64,000 nt of DNA from Leguminivora glycinivorella (GCF_023078275.1 NC_062977.1:14095118-14159117); one strand, 5' to 3'. Positions 34,457 to 46,101 are shown, numbered from the stretch's first letter. Program-made: numbers and translations. The notes: generated by a model not told the origin, from the letters alone.

Positions 34457-34585
34457 CTCTTTAAAGCAAGAGTAAATAGGCATCTCATAGGTAAGCGTGC
34501 TCCACCGTAGACCGCATCATCACTTACCATCAGGTGTGATCGTGGTCAAACGTCTACCTATTCATACAAAAAAAAAAAAAAAAAA
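34457..34585 (+). pseudogene. CR1/Jockey LINE 3' end with poly(A)
   Basis: The frame LFKARVNRHLIGKRAPP followed by TAG is the C-terminus of a lepidopteran LINE ORF2. After it comes catcatcacttaccatcagg and an A tail of about 19 bases (34567-34585). Strongly 5'-truncated insertion. Confidence 0.75.
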
Positions 34586-34589
34586 TTAA

Positions 34590-36790
34590 CTGGTAAGATT
34601 CTGCATAAACCCTACAGTTATTAGAAGGCACGCGACGCGTCACTTGGCGGAGGGTGTACGTGACTCTGATCAGAGCAGGCTCAGGTGCTAAGTGGCTTAG
34701 CCTAAATATCCTTTGATACACAACAAATTAATCAAATCACATTGCCGGCGGCACAGATTCTCTTTTAAAAGGACGTAAATACGTCGTAGCTTAAAGTTAT
34801 GCCGTCGATTTTCCTGTGTTTTTTTTTAATGGTAGATTTGTATTATAGGGGTTCTGCGTAGGTTGCCCTTATTAAGCTCGGATTTCCTAGAATAGCGGTG
34901 TCGTCTCCATCAGCGCACAAATGTAGCATTGTTCGAGCAAAAACTATAAAAAAAAAAAAAACAAATTGGGCGCTCCTTGGATTTGACGAAGTTCGAATTT
35001 GGCCCCTGGCCCCAGCTTCCTGGCCTGAAATCCTCCTAAATCCTGCTCAGGTCCCGTAGCCGAATGGCACATCAATACGCAAGAGCCAAAGGTAAATAGC
35101 TACGAAAGAGATATTTTCGTGAGCGTTTGTGCATTCGGCTAGGCACACTGGTCTTCATACTTCGTACTAGTACGTACAGTTCGTACTAGTACTAGTAGAG
35201 ACGGCCGTTATATGACGATATTGCTATCCTACAAAACAAAAGCATTACCACCACTTCAGACCAGTTATTTCAAAATTGTAAATACAAATATGTATGTCAA
35301 CTTAAGTAGTTGTAAGTTAACATAATATTTACAGGTTTACAATTAGCTAGTAGTACGTAAACTATAGTAAAGTAATGAAATTTATGATCTGTGAAATATT
35401 CTAAAGCACAAATATTTGCGAAACTAATAAATATTTGTTTTTCTCGCACAATAGCAACTTACTAATGAAATGTGACGTCAAACGTCCGGTTATAATTTAT
35501 TTAAGTTATGTAGAGGACACTTCATCCATGTTTCTAGTCAGAGCATTGCGCTTATTTTTATGCAATAACGTTTTCTTGTATTCATTTTACTTTTTCTTTT
35601 ACATTTAAGTAAGAGGATTCAGCAGATTATCGGCATATTAATGTAATACAATTATGCCTAAACCGCTAGTTCACAAAGAAAACATCAACCTCGAGAGCAA
35701 GAATACATACACCGGCGCAAGAAACGGCATGCATCGGCTCTTACTATCAAAACCCAACCCTTGACATGACTTGTCAGTCAAGTACTAAATACAGTCGCTA
35801 CCTACCAAATTTGTATATCGATATCGGAGGGCCAAACCCCACACATATCTGAACACTTTTCAGGCGTTAATTGTGTGTGATAATATTATTGATTTTTTTT
35901 GAAAACCTCGACCGCTCACATTAAAAGGAACAATAAAGGTAATCATAATCAATCTGGAAAACACTACATACTTGATATAAAACACAGTCACTTTCCCGCT
36001 TCCCGATGTTTGTCAATCAATCAAAAATATCAAAATTAAAAAAAATCGGTATCAAAAGTACTTACCTATAACTTAAAAACAACGTTTACTTTATAATCCG
36101 TAATATTGGATTTACTTACTGTAAATTTAATAAAACTGGTTCAGCTATTGTTCTGCGCCTATTGTTAGCGTGATTGCAAAGTTGCCTCAGCAGTAACAAC
36201 GGGAACTGAAAAGATACATTTGTTGCCAATACCCGCTCATTAGGCGTTTGAAACACAATGGTGAGTGTTCACTTTTTCGCTTTACTCCTTTGAAATAAGA
36301 CTACATAGAATAAACTACTACTTAGGTACTATGGGAATAATATGAAAAGCTTTTTTCACTCGGATTTCCATATCAAACTTCAGAAGTACAAGAAATAGAA
36401 TAAAAATTATTTCAAAGTTGTCCACCCCACTTTTTTTGCAACACGGGTATTTTTTACGCGATTCATACTCAGAATCGCGAGGTCTTTCGATCCTGTAGCG
36501 GAAAAAAATTGTCCCAAGATTTCCGTTACCGCCATACTTTTTCCTTTTTAGTAGGTTACCTTATTAATCAAATTTTTACTACTCGCCCTCGCCACAATTT
36601 ACCCGATGTCCCGGTACCTATTAGCCTTCTACAATACCTATAGGAGGAAAGGGGGTGGTGAAATTTTGAACCAGTCACCACACGGTTTTGACCGTGATTT
36701 TTTATAATTCTTCGATGGCAATCAAGCATATAACCCGCTAAGTGACAGCCGTTTCATTATTTGCATTGTCGCCTACGGTATTTCCGGACC
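34590..36790. other. No recognised host gene; short MITE inside
   Basis: Apart from the MITE at 35057-35141 and A-rich runs (34830, 34950), nothing is identifiable. An ATG directly abutting a donor-like gtgagt lies at about 36259 but has no further support. Confidence 0.35.
35057..35141. mobile_element. MITE with TAGCCGAATGGCA ends, copy 2 (internally deleted)
   Basis: Starts tagccgaatggcacatc and ends tttgtgcattcggcta. Shares acgcaagagc and cgtgagcgtttgtg with 9599-9751, which is longer. Confidence 0.6.
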
Positions 36791-36799
36791 GATACGACC

Positions 36800-36950
36800 T
36801 TCAAATCTTCAAGAAAAGAGCGTACACCCATCTAACAGGCCGGCAACGCACCTCCAACACCTCTGGCGTTTCGGGTATCCATGGGCGACAGTGATCGCTT
36901 ACCATCAGGCGACATGCCTGCTCGTTTGCCTCCTATCCCATAAAAAAAAA
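36800..36950 (+). pseudogene. LINE 3' end, C-terminal codons plus poly(A)
   Basis: The frame FKKRAYTHLTGRQRTSNTSG followed by VSGIHGRQ and a stop is a recurrent lepidopteran LINE ORF2 C-terminus. A 3' UTR (tcgcttaccatcaggcgaca, gtttgcctcctatcccat) and an A9 run follow. 5'-truncated. Confidence 0.7.
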
Positions 36951-37349
36951 TAACCACACCTCGGACACTGACGATCAAATATATGAAAAGAGGCGCGTTC
37001 CTAGCACATAGTCGAAGCTCGTGTAGGTGAACGCATGCTTGTATGAGTGAAATCTGACAGGTCGACTGTTCGCGTTTTTGACAGGCGGTAACTGTGAGGT
37101 AACCGAGAGGGGGCGGGCGGCACTTTCAGCGGGGAGCGGGAGTGGCCATACTGTACGATAATACTCTTTATTATACTGTGCCATAACACAGGAAGCTTTT
37201 AATAACCTTAATTACGTCTTATAACGGTTTCGATTGTACAAAAGGACCCTGAAAATCAGTCTGATGGTACGCATGTAGATGATACCTATTGAAATTGACT
37301 AACTATTGAATTTTGAGATGTCGTTCCACAAAATGTAGTACTTAAGAGA

Positions 37350-37470
37350 CACTTGCACCAACGGAAATGGAGGGTTAACCCTCGGGTTAACCCACCATTT
37401 TATATGGAATTTGACAGATGACAGCTAAGTGAGTGAGTGAGCTAGGTTAGTTAAGTGGTTGGTGCAAGTG
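37350..37470. mobile_element. MITE with CACTTGCACCAAC ends, copy 1
   Basis: Inverted ends cacttgcaccaac / gttggtgcaagtg enclose ggagggttaaccctcgggtt and a gtgagtgagtgag run. A related copy lies at 51213-51300 in the other orientation. Confidence 0.7.
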
Positions 37471-38199
37471 GGCCAGTGAAATAACTTTGAAGTTCTGTGG
37501 TGATTTTTATATAATTTGTCTCTTTGTAATACATATAGGGTGTAAACCTCATAACGGTGGTGAGTATAGGACATAAAAAATGGAATTAGATAACTTTTAC
37601 TTAAAATTGAAATATTTTTTTATCCATACAAAATAATTCGGCCCGCAACGTAATGCAAACACACTCGCGTTAACCGCTCGTTGACAGTTGTCATTGATTG
37701 TCATCGCAACCACGTTTACAGTACATTGCTGCTGGGAAATTTTTCAAAAATTCATTATGAGGTGAAAATTAAAAGTAACTCAAAAACACCTCTTAAATTA
37801 ATGATAACAATATTGAATTATATGCCTGGTTTCATTTATCGCCCTTATTAGGTTTACGCGCTGTATATTAAAATGCCTAAAAATTACGATAATCATTTTC
37901 AGTGTCATGTATGTAAATGATGCGGTCTGATATAAAAGTAAAGCCTAATAAGAAATAATTATTTTAAAGTTAACCTTTGAAAGATTACCTACTTATAGCG
38001 TTCTTTTTTATAACATACGCAGGCGGAGCTGCGAACGAAGCACGTAGCTAATTATACATTTATATATTTTTCTATCTAATACATATCTCAAGCATATGTA
38101 AGTAATTAATTTGTTATCTCTTTTCTTTCTGACATTTTTCCAGATGCATCCTGAACTGTAATTATAAACGTATTTATGCTAAAACTACAAAAATTAAGT

Positions 38200-38373
38200 T
38201 TAAAATAGCAGGAAGAAGGCATGTGTGGCATCGTCTTGGCGCAGGATGCGTCGCTTGCGCTGCCCACGTGACGCATTGACGTCAATACTGACCTCTGGCA
38301 AGCGCTGCCTCTGCTTATCTGCCTTACTCCACAAGTCCACATACACCGGGCATATAAATTGACTACTTCGCAT
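38200..38373 (-). CDS. Hypothetical 57-aa small ORF
   Basis: Minus-strand ATG at 38373, 57 codons to TAA at 38200-38202. Middle part reads VDLWSKADKQRQRLPEVSID, then VNASRGQRKRRILRQDDATH. The basic/acidic composition is protein-like and unlike the AT-rich neighbourhood. I recognise no family, membrane segment or signal peptide. It could be an exon, a small protein or a TE piece. The motif attgacgtcaa(c/t)gc also occurs at about 5197 in a CpG-rich patch, which hints at a dispersed repeat. Confidence 0.22.
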   Translation of the reverse strand: MRSSQFICPVYVDLWSKADKQRQRLPEVSIDVNASRGQRKRRILRQDDATHAFFLLF

Positions 38374-38437
38374 TTGGCGTGCTTAATAACTCTGCGCAGC
38401 TAGGCTGCGTAGTTTATTAATAGGAAGTTGAAGGAAA

Positions 38438-38760
38438 TAGTACATTACTACAGAGGCCGGGACAAAGGGGGTTGCCGGCCGTAGACATATAGACCGCACC
38501 TGCAACGTCATACTTCGCTGCCAATTATAAGGCACATAACATCAATATTTCATACCATGTTTGAGAAAATAAATTCGATTATTTTTGCGCTACGACGCAC
38601 CGTTTAGGAGATACAGCCATCCAAAGTTACTATTTTCAGTAGACTTTATATATTTCATACCATGTTTGAGAAAAGCACTATACATACCTCGGCGGGAAAT
38701 GGGGTCTATATGTCTTCGGCCGGCAACCCCCTTTGTCCCGGCCTCTGTAGCAATGTACTA
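38438..38760. mobile_element. TIR element with CAGAGGCCGGGACAAAGGGG near its ends, TA flanks
   Basis: A 323-bp unit whose ends are inverted for about 58 bp, from tagtacatt(a/g)ctacagagg inward. The outermost TA on each side could be a mariner-type duplication; alternatively CAGAGG marks hAT-like termini without a visible 8-bp TSD. The interior has a direct duplication of atttcataccatgtttgaga (about 38547 and 38651). Non-coding. Confidence 0.75.
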
Positions 38761-38984
38761 TTAATGAGCCTAGCAGGTACTGGTATGTACATACGCATAG
38801 CGTATTCCACATAAGCAAGCTTTTATCAGAACTATAAAATATCAATATCCATTGGAACATAAAAATTAATCCTACTATTATTGTGACTGTTCAAGATAAC
38901 GCACATCTAAAATTTCCCATGTGGCATGTGAGAAGTAAGAATTCTACCATCCCCTTTGCTTCAGTGGCGTAGAAATCGACGGAT

Positions 38985-39155
38985 GCATCGTGGTGTGGGC
39001 GATGAGCTAGCATCATGCCACTGTAGTTAACATCATTGTTTAGCTTTCTTTCAAGTCTTTCAACCCCTTTATTGCTAATAGTGCACTGAAACTCGAGAAG
39101 TTACATGTCTTCAGCCTACCGCTTTTGGGAACCTAGGCGTGAGTTTAGGTATGGA
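38985..39155 (+). repeat. Dispersed repeat 'GGCGATgaGCTAGC', plus copy
   Basis: Diverged match to 27655-27855: gggcgatgagctagc, aacccctttattgctaatag, gcttttgggaacctaggcgt. Confidence 0.5.
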
Positions 39156-39159
39156 ATAA

Positions 39160-40150
39160 AACATCAGACCTCCCGGAGTTCAAAAAAAGAGAGACAATAA
39201 GGGCTCCGCGTCTTGATATGTAGTTCGTCCTTCTGTCACCGCTGAATTTAACGCTCCGAAATCAAGTAAACGATTAATTATTGAGGTAGGCACAAATACG
39301 CGAATGACAGAATTTATCATATCCACATTAAATATACACAGAACCTAAAAAGTTAGAATTATGATTTAAGTTTAGCAACTTGGTGAACGCGATTACACTT
39401 TCCTAAATAGGATCCTAAATGATTTAGCATCCTAAATTTAGCAAACTGTAATAGAGGCTTAAAGGAAATGATAGTCGAAGGGTTTGGGCTAAAGACGAGA
39501 CGGAGACTGAGCGGTGGAGGCCGAGAGATATGGCTTCTGAGATTTCTGAGTTGGGGGACATTGTTTTAAAATTTCTGAGGTCGAAATTTAAGAAATGATG
39601 TCGGGGATTTAGGAATTAGAGACAAATGGAACGCTAGGTCAGCCAGGTCAATTAAATCATCACCCGACCAATGAGCAGGACAGGACAGGACAAAACGGAG
39701 AAAATATAAATGTATGCTGATTAACTCGTTTAAATATCGTTCCAGCGCAGGTTACGTTTTTTACTCATTTTTTATATACCTATAAGTAAACTCAAACTGC
39801 CTAAAGACCACTTTATAACACACAGTATGTACCTTGATACCAACTTAACATTAACAAACAATGAAAATTCACACAATTCACCCACCCCGAAAAAACATGT
39901 GATTCATTTAAACCATAATAAAAGTTTTTTTTTATTGTCATGTTTCCCGCCCGTACGTACCCTTGCACATAATATGTACTTGAATTGTAATAAGTAGGTT
40001 ACTTAGAAATGCGAAAATAAGAAACAAAATCTTTAAATAATCGTATGTCAACTCAAAGAGAGTTATGTTTATGGCTGTTCGTCGCAACAGAATTTGAAGA
40101 GCATTTCACATGCTAAGTAATATAGTGAATTTTTGTGTGTCCGTCCAAAG
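39160..40150. other. No recognised gene or element
   Basis: AT-rich with a short aggacaggacaggac repeat near 39675 and a duplicated tctgagatttctgag near 39535. No coding evidence. Confidence 0.35.
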
Positions 40151-40160
40151 TTAGGAAACA

Positions 40161-40593
40161 TAATTTTCCCCTCACTAGCTCTGAAACACGTGTTTTGTCC
40201 TTTAATACCAGCGGGTAAAAACGCATTTTATCCACTAGTGGGTAAAGTAATTTGACCTTGAATAAAGTCAAATTAACTGCTTTAAAATTGATAAAAGTAG
40301 GTGAATCTAGTAATAAAGATGATTTACCACCTGTGGAAGTACTGGAAGCAGTGATAAACGCATTTTTGCGTTGTAGTTTCCTCGCTATAGTGAGGGGAAA
40401 AGTTTTGTGTTACACTCGGGTGCCAATGTATTTTACTTCTCGTGTGTTAAAAAACTCGCAAGTTCAGGATTCTATTCTCGAACCACTCGCTTCGCTCGTG
40501 GTTCGACTATAGAATCCTTTCGCTTGCTCGTTTTTCAATTCCACACTCGGCGTTAAAATACAACTTTGCCCCCTTGTATAACAAATAACTATT
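40161..40593 (-). repeat. AGTTATTTGTTATAC repeat, inverted copy
   Basis: Reverse complement of the family: begins on the plus strand with ttttcccctcactagct and ends caaataactatt. The cgcttcgctcg hairpin core is at about 40490. It faces the next copy at 40954-41381 across 360 bp. Confidence 0.78.
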
Positions 40594-40953
40594 ATACATC
40601 GCATTCGAGGTACAATCTTGTAAATCAGGGGATAAAAAGTAGTTTTTAATTCTGCATGAATCTGGCACGTGATAGTTTTCCCGTCAACTCGTCGCAAAAG
40701 GCCATACACCCCGCGTATTCATCGCGTTTTTACATATTTATAGGTAAAATAAGTTATTTGGTGGGAGAAAAATTCTTCAGCTATAGTTTTTTGTATAGAT
40801 TATAATGTATTTTAGGGTTCGATGGCAAAATCCTTATAGTGTCTTGAATCCACTTCTCCTCTCGTCCGTCCAGGAGTTGACAGGAGGTAAATAGTAGGAA
40901 AGAAAACAATTCAGTTAGGTACTTAGAAACCCTAACAAAAAGTACTTGCCTAA

Positions 40954-41381
40954 AATAGTTATTTGTTATACAAGGGGGCAAAGTTGTATTTTAACGCCGA
41001 GTGTGGAATTGAAAAACGAGCAAGTGAAAGGATTCTATAGTTGAAACACAAGCGAAGCGAGTGGTTCGAGAATAGAATCCTGAACTGGCGAGTTTTTTAA
41101 CACACGAGAAGTAAAATACATTTGCACCCGAGTGTAACACAAAACTTTTCCCCTCACTATAGCGAGGAAACTACAACGCAAAAAATGCGTTTATCACTGC
41201 TTCCAGTAGTTCCACAGGTGGTAAATCATCTTTATTACTAGATTCACCTACTTTTATCAATTTTAAAGCAGTTAATTTGACTTTATTGAAGGTCAAATTA
41301 CTTTACCCACTAGAGGATAAAATGCGTTTTTACCCGCTGGTATTAAAGGACAAAACACGTGTGTCAGTGAGGGGAAATAGT
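40954..41381 (+). repeat. AGTTATTTGTTATAC repeat, plus copy
   Basis: Starts aatagttatttgttatacaa and ends gaggggaaatagta. Very similar to 28607-29019 and to 40161-40593 reversed. Just downstream (41385-41500) lies another hairpin-bearing unit, ggtaagggggattttgt ... acaaaatccttacc, which looks like a related but separate repeat. Confidence 0.78.
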
Positions 41382-41516
41382 ATATTGTGCAACAAGGGAG
41401 GTAAGGGGGATTTTGTCGACGAGTGTTTTAACTCGCGACAGCCGCAGGCTGGAGAGAGTTATAGACACGAGTTTACAAAATCCTTACCTCGTTTAATTTA
41501 ATAGTACAAGTTTCTA

Positions 41517-41621
41517 ATGGGTTGGCAACGCGCATGTGACACTTTTTTTTTTAGTTGCAGGCGTCCATAGGTTACGGCGGACCGTATGATTGTTTGCCAC
41601 CAACGTGGTATTAAAAATATA
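41517..41621 (+). mobile_element. LINE/SINE 3' end fragment
   Basis: Landmarks atgggttggcaacgcgcatg, gttgcaggcgtccatagg and gtttgccaccaacgtggtat plus an A/T tail form a widespread lepidopteran 3' end; class uncertain. The following 41625-41905 is moderately GC-rich and unassigned. Confidence 0.5.
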
Positions 41622-41905
41622 TATATTAACCCTTCAACCTCCGGGGTCACTTTCCGAAATAAAGCTAAGGAAAAATTAACTAAAATCCCACGTGTGATCC
41701 ATGGCAGGCACGTGAGGCTAGCTTTCAGGCGGTCAGTCACCGCCGCGGCGCGCATATGTTTTCTAAATATTATAGGAATGCTTATATTATGCTCCCAATT
41801 TTTATGTGGCGGGAAAATGCGATCAGAGTTCTGTGACCGGAGAGCTCGCAGGTTAAGGCACCGAAGGTCAAGTTGCGTGGTCAAAGATCAGGATTGAAAT
41901 TGTAT

Positions 41906-42739
41906 TTAAATGCAGGGTGGACATGTTTTAATGTTACTTGTTGATGATAAAATATCTAAACGTTTTTGCATGATGGTTTGAGTTGTAGTATACCTAGGGT
42001 AAAGTGCTCTGTTTGGAATATAAATCGCGAAAAACTTATGAACAGGAAACTTATGAACAGAATGAATTAGACAATAATGCTGATTTTGTTGTTGATCTCA
42101 TCTAATCTACACTTATCTACGTTCTAAATAGTTTATTACGCTTGCTTAGCTTTGCCAAGATATATGAGGAAATGATTTATTTTTCTGCCATGGATTTCAA
42201 TGCATTTAAACGGGCAGACATAAATACTTATGGCAGGCTCAATTATCTCTAGAATAGTGCTACGTAACTAGCTGTATTTATTCATACATTCATACACAGG
42301 AAGTTATAAGATACATGACGTGCGAAGCGATACTATAGATAACTAATAGACTAAACATCAATCAGCCAACAAATATCCCTCAAGCGTAATGCCACGATCA
42401 TTAGTTTCATTGACATAACGTAACTTATGCAACATGCGTAGTAATATGTACCAACGGAGTGGACTTTACTTACGAGAGATAAAGTTACCTACATGTGACG
42501 AATGGAAACAAATACCTAACTAGGTATTTTGAAAGTTTGCCCAGGAGCAGGCAGGGTATTTCAAGACTTCAAGAGCCGTAAAGTAGGATGTGCATAGGTA
42601 CAATTGTGAACTTTGAGTGAATTGAAAGAGCCAAATGCGTTTCATCAAGAGCCGAGAGCCGTAGATTGCCGACCGACCCTCTGACTCTGCTTTGGATAGG
42701 TACCTTCAATCAGTCAGTGTAATCACCCATTAAACTTAC
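41906..42739. other. No recognised gene or element
   Basis: Nothing beyond a tandem acttatgaacagg pair near 42035-42060. Confidence 0.35.
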
Positions 42740-42869
42740 AGTCAACCAATTGGAACCCTAGGCCACTGTAGAACTATGTCATAGTGACGTTATAAATCAG
42801 ATTGTAAGAAATCTCTTACTGCTTGTCATTTTGACATGGTTGTAGAGTGGCCTAGGGTTCCAATTGGTT
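42740..42869. mobile_element. Mariner-type MITE, CAGTCAACCAATTGGAACCC, copy 1
   Basis: Inverted arms of about 55 bp; the left end is preceded by TA (TAcagtcaacc). The right end lost its last few bases (ggttctcaat where ggttgact is expected). Interior gtgacgttataaatcagatt. Same element as 55701-55834 in opposite orientation. Confidence 0.8.
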
Positions 42870-43572
42870 CTCAATATGGCCATTGTTTCTCAGTGGCCGA
42901 ATGTAAGGCCCAAATTGAGGATTTTCTCATGAAAATTAATAGAACACTAAATATTATTCGACAGGATTAATCATCATCATCATCATCTGAGGCATTACAG
43001 CATCGGGTGGGCCTTCTCCAACATTTCACTCTGATCTCTGAGACCTATTACAGTATTAAAAAAATATGTAAACCTTTTTTCTATGTCAAGGAAACGTAAA
43101 GTATAAGTGGCATTGGGAATACCCACATTTAAATAATCAAATATGCCAAAAAAATGTGAAATTCCGTGTCGTCTTTGAACAAATTATAAATATCAAGCAA
43201 ACACTTAGTAATGTACGTCTATAAATTATCTATTGATCCACTGCAAGATATACTTCTTCTAGCTATATTTATAGCACATTGCACTATCGCAGGGGGAATG
43301 AATGCCTCTGGCCACGAAAGGCTCAGGTTATGATTAGTTTTTGAGGATTTTTATGCATATATTTTTTAAAGGCTAGTTCGCTTGAAATATTTCAGTAACG
43401 TTAATCCGTAAGATATTATTTAAAATGTATGGTATGGTGCAAAGGGCCATTAATCCATTATACTCTGTGTGAAATCATGAAATTCGCAATGTACCTACAT
43501 CTCATTTGTCAATTATTCGTGTAAGTTAGTAGCTCAGAACATTGCAAATACCTCATTACCTATAACTAGAAG

Positions 43573-43872
43573 CAAAGACATATATATAAGTCCGTATAGA
43601 CAGATAAAGTCTAAGAAAAAAACGTACCTCAGTACCATACAGAAAAAGGTACGGTGGCCTAGATGGCATTACACCTTTGGGGTACGCTCAGCTAGATGGC
43701 GCTAGTATTAATATTTGACATTTTAACACATATCAAGCTAACAATATGAGCCAAATTGTCAAAACTGAGGTTCAAAAGTTTTAAGCTTGTGTCGAGAGAT
43801 GGCAGTCTATGCACTGTGATGACACATTTTACTTTGACAGTAACTCTCTATATTACTCGGTCCTCTTTGCTA
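43573..43872 (+). repeat. Dispersed 300-bp repeat, plus copy
   Basis: Landmarks gtatagacagataaagtcta, ccatacagaaaaaggtacgg, agctagatggcgctagtatt and gatggcagtctatgcactgt. An inverted copy lies at 61688-61985. Non-coding, no terminal repeats, class unknown. Confidence 0.7.
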
Positions 43873-43983
43873 GAAGTTAAGAATGGGTGGCAAATTGGCA
43901 ATGACAGAAACACAGCAAGCATTTACGAAGATTTTTAGCATTTATATTAATTCTCCACATCAATTTACATTAAATTTAAACCG

Positions 43984-45331
43984 ATTTAAATTTTCCGGAT
44001 ATAAAACCAAAATTTGATTTGTTTACGCCAAATATTAAAATAATAGACAAAAGCTCACTTTGTCTCCTTGGGTCCCCCATCTTTGAAGAATCCTATTCAA
44101 ATTTCATTTCCGAAACAAGTACTAATTTTCAAAATTATGAAAGTCGTCTGCTAGAAATAAGTCCGCATTTCGCTTTGGCTATAATTAAATTCTGTCTTTT
44201 CGTTCCAAAATTAATGTATGTACTTCGCTGCAGCCCTTTTTCGAAATTTCTTAATTTATTAACACCACTGGACGACTTAATCAAACTTAATTTGGAATCT
44301 ATTTTAAATCTGCAGTTCAGCGAAGAGTCCTGGATCCAGGTATCCCTTCCCATTCGCCACGGTGGGTTAGGGATTCGCAAAATTTCAAGTGTCTCTACCC
44401 CGGCGTTTTTATCTTCCGTTCACAGCTCAGCAACCCTCGTAGGTAAAATCCTAAGGGCATGCCCTACAAACTACGAGATTGCTGCTTTAACGGAGTCTAA
44501 AAACGCCTGGGCCATTGCCTGCCCGGGTAAGGATTTTCCGGAAAGTCTAAATTCACAAAGGGCCTGGGATGACATCCAATGCAAAATTATTTACGACTCT
44601 CTTTTGGGCCGCAACACAGGTTCAGCACGCGCGAGACTTTTAGCTGCAAGTGCCAGGGAATCCGGCGCCTGGCTTCACGCTTTCTCGTCGGTAAATACGG
44701 GAACCTTTCTTGAACCACACACCCTCCGCGTTGCTACCTGCCTGCGACTTGGCGTTCGGGTCTGTGCTCCACATAGGTGCCCCTGTGGCACTGACGTCGA
44801 CGCCTTCGGACACTACGGGCTTTCCTGCCAAAGGAGCGCAGGCCGTTTTTCCAGACACGCCGCTGTCAATGATATCCTCCGCCGGTCTCTTGCCAGTGTC
44901 AATGTGCCTGCTCTTCTCGAGCCCCCGGTATTTTAAGAGATGATGGTAAGAGACCAGACGGAATGACACTAATTCCGTGGAAGCTGGGACGGGTACTGGT
45001 GTGGGACGCCACATGTGTAGACACCCTAGCTCCGTCTCATCTCCACGGCACATCTTTTAAGGTCGGCGCAGCGGCTGAAGCGGCCGAAAAATTAAAGAAA
45101 ACGAAATACAAGGGTCTTGGCGCCGAATACAATTTCGTACCTTTTGGCGTTGAGACCCTTGGCCCGTGGGGTCCGAACGCCTTAAATTTATTTAAGGAAC
45201 TATCCAAAAAACTGTCAGAGGTCAGCGGTGACCGTAGGGCTGGCAGCTTCCTCGCCCAAAGAATAAGCCTAGCGATTCAGCGAGGAAATGCTGCCAGTGT
45301 CTACGGCACCATGCCTAAGGAGTTCACCTAG
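43984..45331 (+). pseudogene. R2-type LINE, C-terminal half with CCHC and restriction-like endonuclease
   Basis: Two frames form one broken ORF. The first (open from 43984 to 44936) contains the RT thumb region with SLPIRHGGLGIRKISSVSTP and, near its end, a CCHC-like knuckle CPCGTDVDAFGHYGLSC. The second (open before 44945 to 45331) continues with KRPDG, VWDATC and KKTKY, which I read as the PD..D..K core of the restriction-like endonuclease of R2/R4/NeSL-group LINEs, then GVETLGPWGP and QRGNAASVYGTMPKEF before the stop. A one-base loss in a C run near 44925 breaks the frame. The palm/finger part of RT is missing, so the copy is 5'-truncated. In R2-type elements this endonuclease nicks the target site. 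The precise clade is uncertain. A second fragment lies at 51690-51897. Confidence 0.75.
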
Positions 45332-45465
45332 TTTTTAATATTTTTAGTTTAGTTAGGTATTTGTTTTTAGATTAAGGTTTAAATTATGATTAGTATTATT
45401 GTTTTTATTTATAATTTTGTACCCAATAAATAATCTTTATTATTTACATTATAATAATAATGTCC
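45332..45465 (+). mobile_element. 3' UTR of the R2-type LINE
   Basis: AT-rich tail after the stop: ttagtttagttaggtatttg, then acccaataaataatctttat with a polyadenylation signal and an (ata)n end. Boundary approximate. Confidence 0.5.
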
Positions 45466-46047
45466 TTCGCACCCGGCCAATAGCGAAGTAACTATTTATG
45501 CAGAATTGCTCATCAACTAAAACTTATTTTTGGCATTCCATACATAAAGGATCCTTATGCTAAATCTACAATACGGACGGATTTCTATTGGAACTTTAGA
45601 TATAAACATATATTTCATCCTTCATTGATTCTCTGGCCTTAGAACAACTCAGTATCCGCACTTAAACAAGTGCCAAATATTGGTATTTGTGGGAAATCCC
45701 AACGTTTCCCGAGATATTTGCTTAATGCCATCAAGAGCCAGTTAATCACATACTAGTTCTGCAAATTTAAAAAGACATATATATGCCCTTATGCCATACT
45801 ACGTACGGCCTTTTATTAATTATGTTCTGACATTCATAAACAGGCGCATGCCACGGTCTACCATGAATCATAATTGTCAAAAAAATGCTCTCAAATATTT
45901 GCCAAATTATAAATAACTGACGTCCTTTGATTCATTACGCCTGGTACCTAGGCAATAACCTTAATTTAAAGGCGTATCTATGATATCTACGTAAACAGTT
46001 GAGGGATTAAAAGAATGGAATGAATAATATGTTTATGAAAATCTTAC

Positions 46048-46101
46048 CTTATATTCGGCTTCGTTTTTCTGTTTGCGTATGCCTTTGATTTGTTTCGGGA
46101 T
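46048..46101 (-). CDS. Host-gene coding exon 2 (54 nt), unidentified gene
   Basis: The minus strand shows a clean internal exon: acceptor tttgttttacag, 54 nt (18 codons), donor AAG|gtaaga. In phase 0 it reads IPKQIKGIRKQKNEAEYK, a charged, non-repetitive peptide; another frame has a stop. The candidate first exon at 49847-49912 on the same strand ends in phase 0, so the two join without a frame break across a 3.7-kb intron full of repeats. I do not recognise the protein, and further exons would lie at lower coordinates. The alternative is a fortuitous match to splice consensus. Confidence 0.55.

Noticed and set aside
36259..36268. ATG directly followed by the donor-like gtgagtgtt.
   Set aside because: A lone ATG-donor match is expected often by chance; no CpG enrichment or following exon.
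38147..38279. Strong plus-strand acceptor (ctgacatttttccag) with a 44-codon frame to a stop.
   Set aside because: The translated text (CILNCNYKRIYAKTTKIK) is low-quality, no upstream exon is visible, and the opposite-strand frame looks better.
41498..41897. Overlapping frames of 128 (minus) and 103 (plus) codons.
   Set aside because: The minus frame runs through a LINE/SINE 3' tail in antisense; no domain on either strand.
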